From: Kaistia hirudinis
GTDB taxonomy: Bacteria; Pseudomonadota; Alphaproteobacteria; Rhizobiales; Kaistiaceae
Reading direction: 5' to 3'
DNA length: 64,000 nucleotides
Assembly (NCBI RefSeq): GCF_014196455.1
Contig: NZ_JACIDS010000006.1
Coordinates: 62,001-126,000, forward strand
Shown here: positions 8,060 through 16,609 of the stretch, piece by piece
How the letters are laid out: each line of letters begins with the position of its first letter
Position numbering within the stretch: position 1 is the stretch's first letter
Notes under the pieces: model-generated
Told to the model about the DNA's origin: nothing
Databases searched by the model: none
The model's input: the letters and a program-made list of their open reading frames with translations, nothing else
Made by a program: the position numbers and the translations under genes

Positions 8060-8770
8060 ATGCGGCATCAGTTCTTCGGCGACGTGAACGACTATCGGAA
8101 GTACGCGCTGCTGCGGGCGCTGGCGGCCGGCGGCGCGAACCGGATCGGCGTGTGCTGGATGTTGACGCCCGACGACGGGCACCATGGCGGCAAGGTCGGC
8201 TATCTCGACCAGCCGGAGCGATATCGGCACTTCGACCCGGACCTGTTCGATATCCTGAAGCGGGCCAGCGAGCAGCCTGACGACCGCCGGCTGGAGGTCG
8301 TCGAGCGCAGGAGCGCGCTGCCGGGCGGACTTTATTTCAACGACCCGCTACCGGCCCGACCCGAGGCGCGTTCGGCCTATATGCAGGCGTGCCGGGATGC
8401 GTTCACCGAGGCGGATCTCGTGTTCTTCGATCCCGACAATGGCCTTGAGACCAAAGGCATGGCGGTCGGCCGCAAAGCGGCGAGCCTCTATCTCTTCCTG
8501 GACGAGGTCGCGGCGTTCTATCAGGCCGGCAAATCAGTGCTGATCTACCAGCACTATCACCGCACCGGCTCGCGCGACGAGCAGGTGGAAGGCCATCTCG
8601 CACGCCTCCGCTCCATCGCGCCGGACGCAGAGCAGTGGACGTTCCGCACGAGCTTCGTGGTGTTCCTGCTGATGCTGCACCCGGACAGCCGGCCGAACCT
8701 GCGTCAGGCGGTGGAGGCCGCCGCGTCGAGCTTCGATCCCGCCTTCATCGCTGGGCAGCGCGTCGCCTGA
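8060..8770 (+). CDS. Conserved hypothetical protein (236 aa) with VFFDPDNGLE motif
   Basis: It starts at ATG 8060 with QFFGDVNDYRKYALLR, a conserved N-terminal signature of an uncharacterised bacterial family often found in islands. Central LVFFDPDNGLE (acidic, after a hydrophobic strand) and later SVLIYQHYHR look like active-site strands of a Rossmann-like or methyltransferase-like fold, but no cofactor motif is certain. There is no signal peptide or membrane segment. It is divergent from the XRE regulator. The function is unknown to me. A role in defence or modification would be a guess from location. Confidence 0.8.
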   Translation: MRHQFFGDVNDYRKYALLRALAAGGANRIGVCWMLTPDDGHHGGKVGYLDQPERYRHFDPDLFDILKRASEQPDDRRLEVVERRSALPGGLYFNDPLPARPEARSAYMQACRDAFTEADLVFFDPDNGLETKGMAVGRKAASLYLFLDEVAAFYQAGKSVLIYQHYHRTGSRDEQVEGHLARLRSIAPDAEQWTFRTSFVVFLLMLHPDSRPNLRQAVEAAASSFDPAFIAGQRVA

Positions 8771-8850
8771 GCACGCGCGATGGCGCGGATAATTGTGGCG
8801 GATATGGCCGCCATGTTTCCATATCTCCGTTCAATTAGGAAGCAATCACA

Positions 8851-9150
8851 ATGCGTTACAGGAACGTCGCGGCGATGACTGTCGTCTTGGGCATGCTGGC
8901 GGGCTGCCAGACGGTGGAGGAGGCGGGCGAGGCCGAGGCGCAGACCGTCTGCGCGCAGGGCGGCTACGGGCCGGGCCGGCCCTATCATGACTATTGCGTC
9001 CGCTCGCTGAAGCCGATGGCGATGCAGCTGGAGCAGCAGCGCCGCTCGGCGATGATCAGCAATGGCGCGGCCGCGATCGCAGCGGGCATCGACCCGAAGA
9101 CGCCCAAGGTGACCTGCATCCAGCAGGGTGCCGTGACGCGCTGCTATTAG
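8851..9150 (+). CDS. Small predicted lipoprotein (99 aa)
   Basis: AGGAAG lies 8 nt before ATG 8851. The N-terminus MRYRNVAAMTVVLGMLAGC is a type II signal peptide with lipobox LAGC (Cys19 lipidated). The mature part has four further cysteines, two near its start and two at the C-terminus (VTCIQQGAVTRCY), which suggests disulfides in the periplasm. No family is recognised. Confidence 0.75.
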   Translation: MRYRNVAAMTVVLGMLAGCQTVEEAGEAEAQTVCAQGGYGPGRPYHDYCVRSLKPMAMQLEQQRRSAMISNGAAAIAAGIDPKTPKVTCIQQGAVTRCY

Positions 9151-9376
9151 GTAGAGCTCCCCGGAATAGGCCCGATGGTCTTCCGGGTCCCCCGGACACT
9201 GACAGCGACTTCAACAAGGGGGGAGGAAGTAAGTGCAGCGCCGGGGGCGCTGCCTGCCGCGGCCGCGGCAGGCGCGGCGGCTGGCCGGGAACCGTACGCG
9301 CGCTGGCGCCGCGGGGGCGGCGGCTATGTCCCTACCGGCCGGGGTGCGCACGCGTCCCTGCGGTTGGGAGCGGCGT

Positions 9377-9613
9377 TCAGCCGGCGCCGATCTCGACGCT
9401 CGGCCGACTGTCGCGGATGACGTGATCCATCGACTCGCAGAGGCCATAGGCCTCGAGCGCCCACTCGATCTCGTCGCGGTCGATCTGGGTCCGCGCTTCG
9501 GCCTCGGCGAGCGTCATCAGCGCGGCGGCGCCGGTGGCAAGGTCCTCGACGAGCAGATAGGCGTCGGCCGAGGGTGTCACGGGCATATCGAGCAGATCAG
9601 GCAGGTCGGTCAT
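9377..9613 (-). CDS. Small acidic hypothetical protein (78 aa)
   Basis: The start is ATG 9613 (MTDLPDLLDM), with AAGGG 9 nt upstream; longer frames reach back to 9721 without a ribosome-binding site. It is acidic and Ala/Glu-rich, with a predicted helical middle (TLAEAEARTQIDRDEIEWALEAY, abbreviated by positions 35-57). It lies just downstream of the integrase in the same direction. The function is unknown. It may simply be a small regulatory or filler gene of the element. Confidence 0.5.
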   Translation of the reverse strand: MTDLPDLLDMPVTPSADAYLLVEDLATGAAALMTLAEAEARTQIDRDEIEWALEAYGLCESMDHVIRDSRPSVEIGAG

Positions 9614-9778
9614 GCGGGCCATCCCTTGTTCCGGTTCGAAAAATCGAAACACGGCGGACGGCGCGGCACAATTTATCGCGTGATCCCAGAGGCTTGGCCG
9701 ATATGCGGTGCGCTGCCGCATTGGATCGAGCCGGCGGAACGCGTGGCCCGGACCGTGTCCGCGTCCGGCGGACCGGCG

Positions 9779-11026
9779 CTACGAGCCCGTGCCAGCCTGC
9801 GCGAACGCCCGATCAAGGGCAGCAACAGCCGCCTCGCCGCCGCGGACGGCCTGGGTGTAGTGCGACAGCGTCACGGCCGGGCTGGCATGGCCGGCGAGCT
9901 TCGCGACGAGGCCGACCTCGATCCCCTCGGCCTGCAGCGTCGAGATGAAGGCATGGCGTGCCGAGTGCGGCGTCACATAGGGCAGGCCGAGCCGCTCGAA
10001 GACCGGCTCCCAGTAGCGACGGCGGAAGTTTTGGTAGGCCAGCGGCCCGCCGCCGCCGATGCGCGGCTTCGGCCAGGGCTGCAGCCGGCCGGGGCCTGGG
10101 AAGACGCGATGCAGTTCCTTGCCCCTCCGCGGGCAGCGCACGCGCCATTCGAGCAGCATCGCCCGCAGCATGGCGGACATCGGCACCTCCCGCGTGCCGG
10201 CCTCCGTCTTGGTCATCTCCGTGAGCGAGCCGTCCCGCTCCTGGACGCGACAGATCCGGATGACGTTGCGGTCGAAGTCGACCTCAGACCACAGCAGGCC
10301 CAGTTGCTCGGATGGCCGTGTGCCCGCAAGGAAGGGGAAGGCATAGTAGAGGCCTTCCGGATCGGTCTGCGCCTCGGCGAGGAGGGCGCGGATATGCTCG
10401 GGCGACAGGATCGCCTTCTTGACCTTCGCCCGCCGCCGGACGAGCCCGGACGGCATCGCCGGAGCGCGGATGCGGAAATCCTCCTCGGCCAGCGCCAGGA
10501 CGGACTGGAGATGCGCCTTGGCGCGATTGGCGGTGTAGGCACCGCACTGATTCGTGACAGTGCGATGCCAGGGGCGGATATGCGCCGTCGTCAAATCCGA
10601 TAACCGGACCAATCCCAGCAGCGGCAGGAACTTCGACCCCTTCGGCGCGACGCCGGTCTTGGCATAGTCGGTGCGCTCGCGCGTCGTGCCCTCGAGCAGG
10701 GGGCCGACGATCGCCTTGCAGATCGCGGCATAGCTCGCATGGGTCGACGCCTTGACCTTGCCCTCGCGGTCGGCGAGCCAGTGCGCGACGGCCTCGGCCA
10801 CGGTCGGCGCCGAGCGCGGATCGACATACGACCCCTCGACGAACTGGCGCACCAAGCCATCCCGGCTCGCCTCGGCCGCCTTCTTGGTGTCGAAGGCGCG
10901 GCGAACGCGACGGCCGGACAGCGGATCGCGGTAATTGACGTACCACTGCTTGTACGCAGCGAGGTCGCCATTGGTCAGGCGCCGCTTCCGCGTGGTCGTC
11001 GTGATCGATACATTCGGGAGCTTCAT
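9779..11026 (-). CDS. int: Tyrosine recombinase (phage/satellite-type integrase)
   Basis: 415 aa from ATG 11026. An N-terminal arm-binding region (~1-70) is followed by a SAM-like core-binding domain (~75-195) and the catalytic domain. All signature residues are present: Arg237 (GTRPSEQ), Lys273, His354 and Arg357 (TPHSARHAF), His380 (AGHAS) and Tyr390 (SHYTQ). It would catalyse attP x attB recombination, here most likely at tRNA-Gly. It sits 7.7 kb from attL, with cargo genes in between, rather than directly at the att site. No obvious damage is visible, so it is probably functional. Confidence 0.95.
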   Translation of the reverse strand: MKLPNVSITTTTRKRRLTNGDLAAYKQWYVNYRDPLSGRRVRRAFDTKKAAEASRDGLVRQFVEGSYVDPRSAPTVAEAVAHWLADREGKVKASTHASYAAICKAIVGPLLEGTTRERTDYAKTGVAPKGSKFLPLLGLVRLSDLTTAHIRPWHRTVTNQCGAYTANRAKAHLQSVLALAEEDFRIRAPAMPSGLVRRRAKVKKAILSPEHIRALLAEAQTDPEGLYYAFPFLAGTRPSEQLGLLWSEVDFDRNVIRICRVQERDGSLTEMTKTEAGTREVPMSAMLRAMLLEWRVRCPRRGKELHRVFPGPGRLQPWPKPRIGGGGPLAYQNFRRRYWEPVFERLGLPYVTPHSARHAFISTLQAEGIEVGLVAKLAGHASPAVTLSHYTQAVRGGEAAVAALDRAFAQAGTGS

Positions 11027-11276
11027 GACGGAATTCCGAAGAAGACTATGACTCGAAACGAAATCACGCTCGGGTCACGCGCACAATTTATCCAAAGGCC
11101 GAAGAACAGCCTCGAAGACCGCAGACAGTTGCCCGGCGTGTGACCAAGACCACCCGACATCATTCCGGCCCGCCGTCCGCCGCGCCGCGAATACTTCCGG
11201 ATACCATCCTCGCGGAGGTTGAAATCGCGGCGAGGAGGCGGCGCAGGCTGGGCGGTGGCAGTGGCGGCGGTGGCAT

Positions 11277-11315
11277 GGCCGCGCCCGCCGGCGCGGCCCG
11301 CCGGCGGGCGCGGCC
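11277..11315. other. Long GC-rich hairpin between integrase and primase genes
   Basis: Perfect 15-bp arms (11277-11291 and 11301-11315) around a 9-nt loop lie in the 384-bp gap between the primase stop and the integrase start. There is no T run on either side, so a factor-independent terminator is not clear. It could be a processing site or a single-strand initiation structure. Nothing else is seen in 11027-11410. Confidence 0.6.
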
Positions 11316-11410
11316 CCACGGCCGACCCAGAATGGCTCCCGGACTGGCCCCACACCGCCGGCACACTGAGGGACCCGCCACCGGTGCCACCGCCACCCGC
11401 CCGTTCTCGG

Positions 11411-13567
11411 TCAGAACGGCTGCATTCCTGCCGGAGACGGCATCTCTCCGGGGTCCAGTTCTTTGGCCCGCTTGTACCCGCGCACGGTCTGGCCGCCGAC
11501 CTTGAACTTGTCGGTCTCCCAGCCGAGGTCCCGCATCAGCGGAGCAAGACGCTTGCCATGAGCTTGCGTTTGCTGGCCGGCCGATATGTCGAGGTGCGTG
11601 AGAGCCTCCGCGGTTGTGATGCGGTAGACATCGCCGTGCAGCGAACCTCTGACCCATACGAGCACGGCGTGCCACGGTTCGGCTTCCATCCTCTCCGCCT
11701 GCTCCTTCGCGGCTGCCGACCACAGGTCGCGGGGCAGCTCAATCGATTCGTCTGCCGCCTCTCGATGGCTGGCCTCGGCGAGAAGTTGGTCCCGGTCGCG
11801 TTGCAAGGCGGGCAGATCTATTCTGGTCGTCCGAACGGGCCAGAACCGACGATTGCCCGTGGTGTCGCGGAGATAGGTCTGATCGTTCGTCGTTCCGATG
11901 AAGATGAGCTGCCTAGGCCGTGTATCCCGGAAGCGCGCGTAGACCATACGGCCATGATCTTCCTGCCGGGACGCGAAGGCCTTAGTCCTATTGACTTCGG
12001 CGCGATTGAGCGAACCGAGCTCGCCGAGCTCATAGATCCAGATGCCCTCCATGAGCTCCATCTGCGTCTTCGGGTCGGCGGCGAGAATGTCCTGGTCGGA
12101 ATGAAAGCCATCACCCGCGAGAATACGGATGGCCGTTGATTTGCCGCTTCCCTGCGGACCCTCCAACACCAGGATTGCGTCGAATTTCACGCCTGGCTGG
12201 CGGACACGGCGAACGGCGGCTATCAGCACGATCCGTCCGAACGCCACAGTGAGTGGTGTGTCTTCGGCGCCCAGATATTCTGTGAGCCAGCGATCCAGCC
12301 GCGGTTTGCCGTCCCACTTGAGCGCATCAAGCATTTCTCGGATCGGGTGAGCCGTGTGTTCGAGGCAGAGCTGATTGACGGCGTCACGAACGTTGTCGGC
12401 CCGAGGATCAAAGTCGAAAGCATCGATGATCATTCCGCGAAGCGCCGATACGGCGTCGTCGCTGAGTTGGCCCTGGAGCTCCTGCAACGCTTGGCCGTTC
12501 ACCGTCTTCCGATGTCGAAAGATGTCATTCGCAAACGACAGATCCATGCGGCGCAGCGCCGTTATGGCGTTGCGCATTGTGGCCCGCGGCCGACCCTTTG
12601 AGTCCGGATCCGGCCACCCAGTTGAGGCTGCCGCGAGCGCCGCTCGTGCTTGTCTCAAGGCGTAGACAGTCGGGTTCTTCTTGTCCCGGATGGACGCTGA
12701 GATACCCAGGGACGGATTTATGAGGACGCCAGCGATCTGCTCGTCTGAGCATCCTGCCTTGGCCATCGCTACCGCGACCATGAAGACCGCTTCGCTGCGC
12801 GATTTGAAGCGTTTTCCGGGCTCAGTCCGAGGCCGCTCCAGATCATCGCCGATGCGAATGATGCTTCGGACCTCTTCCGTCACGCTCTCGGGAAGGTCCT
12901 CGATGCCAAGCGGTACGATGACGGAGCCTGATGTTGCCACCTTCTTTTCGTCAGGCAGCTTCTCGACCGGAAAGGTGTCGAGATCGTAGATCCGGCTCCA
13001 ATCGGCGAACACTAGCCGGGCGAGCGTCGGAACCCGTCCATTGGCACGTTTCTTGGCGTTCGGCATATTGATCGTGCCGGGCAAGCGCATGATGCGATCG
13101 ATGTTGTGGCAGTTGTCGCCTCCTAGACGCGAGGCGATGGCGAGATTGCTCGCTTCGACGCGCGCATGGTCTGCCGTTGGAGTCTTAAGCCGCCAAAACG
13201 ACTGAAATCCACCGCCAGAGAAAAGCGTCGCCGTCGGCGGCGGATCGAACTGGAGGATGGGGGTGTCGTCCGCCGTGTTGTCCACATCGGTATGCAGGTG
13301 CGTCGCCTCCGCGACATCCTCTTTCTTGGCCTTCGGACCCTTGAAGCCGGTCCTCAGCCGATTGACGTGGAAATAGAGATTGTCCTTGCCTTGGCGGGCG
13401 TCGATCCAAGGGGGCATCTGGCTCACATCGCCGATGGTGAACGAAGCGCCCTCGACTTTGCCGCTATCTGGGTTGATCGCGACCAAGTGCCAGGGGCCAC
13501 CCGGCTGCATGTGCTGAAGGAAGTCGACCGCCTCAGCCGTCCGCGGAATGGGGAGCTCGCTCATCAC
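11411..13567 (-). CDS. Primase-helicase with VapE-type AAA domain
   Basis: 718 aa. The N-terminal ~200 residues resemble RepB-type/archaeo-eukaryotic primase-polymerases: ATHLHTDVDN (Asp94, Asp96) followed by SGGGFQSFW and NIDRIMRLPGTIN. The C-terminal half is a virulence-associated E (VapE) helicase-like domain with Walker A EGPQGSGKST (470-477 for the P-loop) and a Walker B-like WIYELGEL. Such proteins replicate phage satellites and integrative islands from their own origin. It overlaps the upstream AlpA-like gene by 4 bp (ATGA), so the two are co-translated. Its presence points to a satellite-type element rather than a bare resistance island. Confidence 0.88.
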   Translation of the reverse strand: MMSELPIPRTAEAVDFLQHMQPGGPWHLVAINPDSGKVEGASFTIGDVSQMPPWIDARQGKDNLYFHVNRLRTGFKGPKAKKEDVAEATHLHTDVDNTADDTPILQFDPPPTATLFSGGGFQSFWRLKTPTADHARVEASNLAIASRLGGDNCHNIDRIMRLPGTINMPNAKKRANGRVPTLARLVFADWSRIYDLDTFPVEKLPDEKKVATSGSVIVPLGIEDLPESVTEEVRSIIRIGDDLERPRTEPGKRFKSRSEAVFMVAVAMAKAGCSDEQIAGVLINPSLGISASIRDKKNPTVYALRQARAALAAASTGWPDPDSKGRPRATMRNAITALRRMDLSFANDIFRHRKTVNGQALQELQGQLSDDAVSALRGMIIDAFDFDPRADNVRDAVNQLCLEHTAHPIREMLDALKWDGKPRLDRWLTEYLGAEDTPLTVAFGRIVLIAAVRRVRQPGVKFDAILVLEGPQGSGKSTAIRILAGDGFHSDQDILAADPKTQMELMEGIWIYELGELGSLNRAEVNRTKAFASRQEDHGRMVYARFRDTRPRQLIFIGTTNDQTYLRDTTGNRRFWPVRTTRIDLPALQRDRDQLLAEASHREAADESIELPRDLWSAAAKEQAERMEAEPWHAVLVWVRGSLHGDVYRITTAEALTHLDISAGQQTQAHGKRLAPLMRDLGWETDKFKVGGQTVRGYKRAKELDPGEMPSPAGMQPF

Positions 13568-13779
13568 AGGCCTCCCTGCCGCGACGCGTCGATCACGGCT
13601 ACGACCTCGGAGACCCGCACGAGGCGGCGCGAGTTGAAGATCGTATAGGTCGGAATGAGACCGCGCTTCGCAGCGCGATTGAGCTTGAAGTAGGGGAGGC
13701 CGAGCAGTTCGGCCGCCTCCTGGATCGTCTTCAGGGGTTCTGTTGAAAGCGCCGCAGCGCTCGTCTCTTTCGGTGTCAT
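13564..13779 (-). CDS. AlpA-type helix-turn-helix regulator/excisionase
   Basis: 71 aa. It contains a MerR-like winged helix: TIQEAAELLGLPYFKLNRAA, then a short wing with IFNSRRLVRVSEV. Small proteins of this class act as excisionases or activators of integrase and replication genes in islands such as CP4-57 and P4-like satellites. It directly precedes and overlaps the primase-helicase gene by 4 bp. Confidence 0.85.
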   Translation of the reverse strand: MTPKETSAAALSTEPLKTIQEAAELLGLPYFKLNRAAKRGLIPTYTIFNSRRLVRVSEVVAVIDASRQGGL

Positions 13780-13849
13780 CTGTGCCGCTCCGTTGTTGGG
13801 CGGCTCTGACTAATATCCAGATTATCGGCGCGCGAAACAGCCCAGAGGG

Positions 13850-14593
13850 CTAACGCGGACCGCTTTGGACCTCATGGAATTCCAAAGGCGGCAATTCCTG
13901 TTCGACGCAATTCGCCCGAGCCTCAAGAGACGTGCCCGGCATCTGACCCTTCCCATATGTCGACTTGAGGGTTCCGTTGTCCTTAAGCAGGTCGGCAAAC
14001 CAATCGGGCGGATAGCCCGGGCCATAGCCGCCAGCATCGCGGAATTGCTTCGCGAGGTCTTCGACGACGCGCTCGGCTTCTTTGCGCATCCTTCCGGCGG
14101 CGGTCTCTCGCGCCAGGATTCGAGCAACCCAAGCTCGCTTGTCGTCAACGGACATCTCTGCGGCACGCTTGGCGGCCCCGCGGTTCTGCGCCATCCCATC
14201 GGAATCATCGAAGACGAGCGAGGCGAGATATCCGTGGCAGAATTGCAGTTTTCCCCACTCATGCACGAAAGCCTGTGTGAGCTCCCGCGAATCGATCATC
14301 CGTCGGACGATCGGGAGTACGGCGCGACCCAAGTCGTAACAATATTGCCTCTGCTCGTAGTCCTCAGAGGTGTTGCGATAGGCAATAACCTGAACGGAGT
14401 TCTTTCTATAGGCGATGACTTCCATCGCCTCCGTTCGCGGGCTGCCGTTCTCGTCGACGCCATAGATCGCATCCTCGCGGGTTTCGAGGGGATAGTCTTC
14501 CAGGACGTGACGGGCGAACTCGAAGTTGGCCTCGACCATCTCCCAGAAGTGAGCCTCGCTCTCCGGGGCCTTCAGCACGTCGTCGTTATACAT
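13850..14593 (-). CDS. Hypothetical island protein (247 aa)
   Basis: The start is ATG 14593 (MYNDDVLKAPESE), preceded by GGAAGG; the frame is open to 14890 but that part is compositionally non-coding. The protein is soluble, charged and largely helical. A WGKLQFCHGYLASL segment lies near the middle, and the C-terminus (GYGPGYPPDWFADLL) is followed by a basic tail. Nothing identifies a family. It is the first gene of the AlpA/primase transcription unit and probably belongs to the replication or maintenance module. Confidence 0.7.
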   Translation of the reverse strand: MYNDDVLKAPESEAHFWEMVEANFEFARHVLEDYPLETREDAIYGVDENGSPRTEAMEVIAYRKNSVQVIAYRNTSEDYEQRQYCYDLGRAVLPIVRRMIDSRELTQAFVHEWGKLQFCHGYLASLVFDDSDGMAQNRGAAKRAAEMSVDDKRAWVARILARETAAGRMRKEAERVVEDLAKQFRDAGGYGPGYPPDWFADLLKDNGTLKSTYGKGQMPGTSLEARANCVEQELPPLEFHEVQSGPR

Positions 14594-14931
14594 TTCGCCC
14601 GCCTTCCTCTTGGTCGGCGGGATAGTGGCAGCCCGAAAGGCTGTGGCGCCACCCCGCATACCCCGCGCCCGTGTACCTACACCACCCTGACCGCCGGTTA
14701 GGGTACGGAGGACGGTGGGAAGCGCCGTGGTACGCGCGTATGGGGATAGACAATATCGGCGAAGATCGAAATCGGACGGTCCAAGCGCACCACTCGGCTC
14801 AGGGGGCACCGCCCCCCAGCTAGCGCGATCTGTACAAGCTGTGAAGCATCCGGCCCGATCGGGCGGGTAGTTCGAGCGTGCGGCGTGCATCGCGCGTGCT
14901 CGTCAGCGGACGATAGCCAGACGACCTCGTC
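14594..14931. other. Boundary between satellite module and nar operon
   Basis: 338 bp between the start of the 247-aa gene and the 3' end of the nar run. No gene, att copy, tRNA fragment or convincing terminator is visible. It is presumably the upstream region of the replication module. Confidence 0.5.
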
Positions 14932-15510
14932 TCAGGACCTGTCCCTTTGGCTCTCGGAAGGAAGCCGGCTGAACAGTACCTGCCGCATGCGTTCGTTGCC
15001 GATGACGCGCATCACGTTCTTGAACGCGAAGAAAGGCAGCAGCGATACGAAGAGGATGACGGCGACGATCACGAGGCCGAGCGGGCCGCCGCCGCCGAAC
15101 GAGATTATATCGCCATGGGTGCCGGTGCCGCGCACGATGCTGACGACAAGCCGTTCAAGAATGTGAAAGCCGAGGAACAGCAGCGTGCAGAGCGCTGCCT
15201 CGAACAAGATGGTCAGCATGGCGGGGCGCCCCCTCAGCCAGCGTGCGAAATCCAGATTCTCGCTCACCAGCATGACCTTGGCGAGCACCAGCGCGTTTAC
15301 GACGGCGAAGCCTTGCAGCACCAGGCTGTCGCCTCGTTCCCGCTCGATGATTGCCTGATTGAGCACGAACAGCCCGAACAGGACCCAGAGGTAGAGGAAC
15401 AGCACGAGGAAGAGGCGGGACTCGCCGATCAGCCGCTCGCGGATCGAAGGGCGCTTTCTTGCAATTTGCTGTGCTGAGCCGTCGTTCGTCGGGTCATATT
15501 CGTCAGTCAT
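14932..15510 (-). CDS. Four-TM membrane protein (192 aa), last gene of the nar run
   Basis: Four hydrophobic segments (about residues 31-53, 64-82, 98-118 and 137-160) are followed by a basic C-terminus. Its start overlaps the DUF202 gene stop by 4 bp, so the two form a coupled pair. No catalytic motif is present. Pairs of small inner-membrane proteins like this are common but uncharacterised. A role in the nitrate respiration programme is inferred only from operon membership. Confidence 0.78.
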   Translation of the reverse strand: MTDEYDPTNDGSAQQIARKRPSIRERLIGESRLFLVLFLYLWVLFGLFVLNQAIIERERGDSLVLQGFAVVNALVLAKVMLVSENLDFARWLRGRPAMLTILFEAALCTLLFLGFHILERLVVSIVRGTGTHGDIISFGGGGPLGLVIVAVILFVSLLPFFAFKNVMRVIGNERMRQVLFSRLPSESQRDRS

Positions 15511-15929
15511 GTGCGTACCGGCATGTGAATGAGGACCAGGGCCGCCACGCCCAGCAGCCCGATGACGGCCGCGAGAATTCGGGCATGGGAGCGAGTCGGC
15601 GCGGGATAGCCGAGGAACGGCGGATATTGGGAGCGGAGCGACGCGATCGCGCTCCGGTGCTCAAGTACGGCGAGGAACAGGGCGATTAACCCGGTGACCA
15701 CCATGAACGAGCCGAACATGTGTGGGACCGTCGATCGGACGGCGCCCGGCTCGTCCGCGCGCGTGATGCGGAAGAACTGCTGGATGCTGAAGCCGAAGGT
15801 GATCAGAGCCGTGGCCGTTCGCACCCAGGAGAGCATCGTGCGCTCATAGGCGAGACGGGTTCGATCGAGAGCGAGCTTTCCCGAGACATCGGCGCGGGCT
15901 GGGCCGGATGCCTGCATATCGGCTTCCAT
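15507..15929 (-). CDS. DUF202-family (YidH-like) inner-membrane protein
   Basis: 140 aa from ATG 15929, chosen because GGAAAG sits 6 nt upstream; ATG 15950 lacks a ribosome-binding site. The family signature LALDRTRLAYERTMLSWVRT is clear and is followed by three membrane helices. DUF202 members are small inner-membrane proteins of unknown biochemical role; some related domains (VTC) bind polyphosphate. It overlaps the following 192-aa gene by 4 bp. Confidence 0.88.
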   Translation of the reverse strand: MEADMQASGPARADVSGKLALDRTRLAYERTMLSWVRTATALITFGFSIQQFFRITRADEPGAVRSTVPHMFGSFMVVTGLIALFLAVLEHRSAIASLRSQYPPFLGYPAPTRSHARILAAVIGLLGVAALVLIHMPVRT

Positions 15930-15964
15930 GATCGGCTTTCCATGCGGCATCGGGACAGATGCCG

Positions 15965-16609
15965 TCAGCCCTGACCGTCCAGCTTCGCCAGTTCCTCGGC
16001 GAGGATCGGGACAGCCAGATTGCAGGCGGCGACGCCGAAGGCGACGCAGACCTTCAGCACTTCCATGATCTCGGCGACGCTCGCGCCAGCCACGAGCGCG
16101 CTCTTGATGTGGCGCCGCGTTCCCGGTGCATACATGTGGGTGAAGGACGCGTCGAAGGCGATGCTGAGAAGTTCGATCTCTTTGGAACTGAACACGCCGG
16201 AGCCATAGATGCCGGCCGCGGTCGTCATGAACTGGTCCGTCCATTGCGGGTCGAGCGCGAAGAAGGGGTCCCAAGCCTGGTTCCATTGGCCCATCGCCTT
16301 CATCCGGTCGCAGGCCGGGGTTGGAACTGTCGACTTGGCCTTCGAGGCAACAGCTTCGGTGCCGGCCTCCTCGATCAGGATCGGCGCACCGAGGCTGCAG
16401 GAATGGATCGACATGATCGTGCCCATCCGGATGACGGCCAGGATCTCGTCTCGATTGGCACCAGTCGCGAGCGCCGCGCGAATATGCTTGCGCACCCCGG
16501 CGCGGTCGAGATTGGTGCAGGCCGTGCAGATGGCGACTGAGACCAGTTCGACGAGGGGTTTAGTCCTGTTGCCGCGTGCGCAGGAGCAACGGTCCATAGA
16601 TGACGACAA
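15965..16609 (-). CDS. Carboxymuconolactone-decarboxylase/AhpD-like protein, apparently N-terminally shortened
   Basis: Two CMD repeats are visible: residues ~17-75 (VSVAICTACTNLDRAGV ... IHSCSLGAPIL) and ~140-205 (IAFDASFTHMYAPGTRRHI ... AACNLAVPIL). Family proteins of this two-repeat type usually carry about 60 extra residues before the first repeat. Here the first 16 residues are odd (Cys/Arg-rich) and overlap the end of nnrS by 50 bp. This suggests the 5' end was lost in a rearrangement. AhpD-like members act in peroxide or thiol chemistry, with Cys pairs as redox centres. The role next to nnrS is unknown. Confidence 0.75.
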   Translation of the reverse strand: MSSSMDRCSCARGNRTKPLVELVSVAICTACTNLDRAGVRKHIRAALATGANRDEILAVIRMGTIMSIHSCSLGAPILIEEAGTEAVASKAKSTVPTPACDRMKAMGQWNQAWDPFFALDPQWTDQFMTTAAGIYGSGVFSSKEIELLSIAFDASFTHMYAPGTRRHIKSALVAGASVAEIMEVLKVCVAFGVAACNLAVPILAEELAKLDGQG

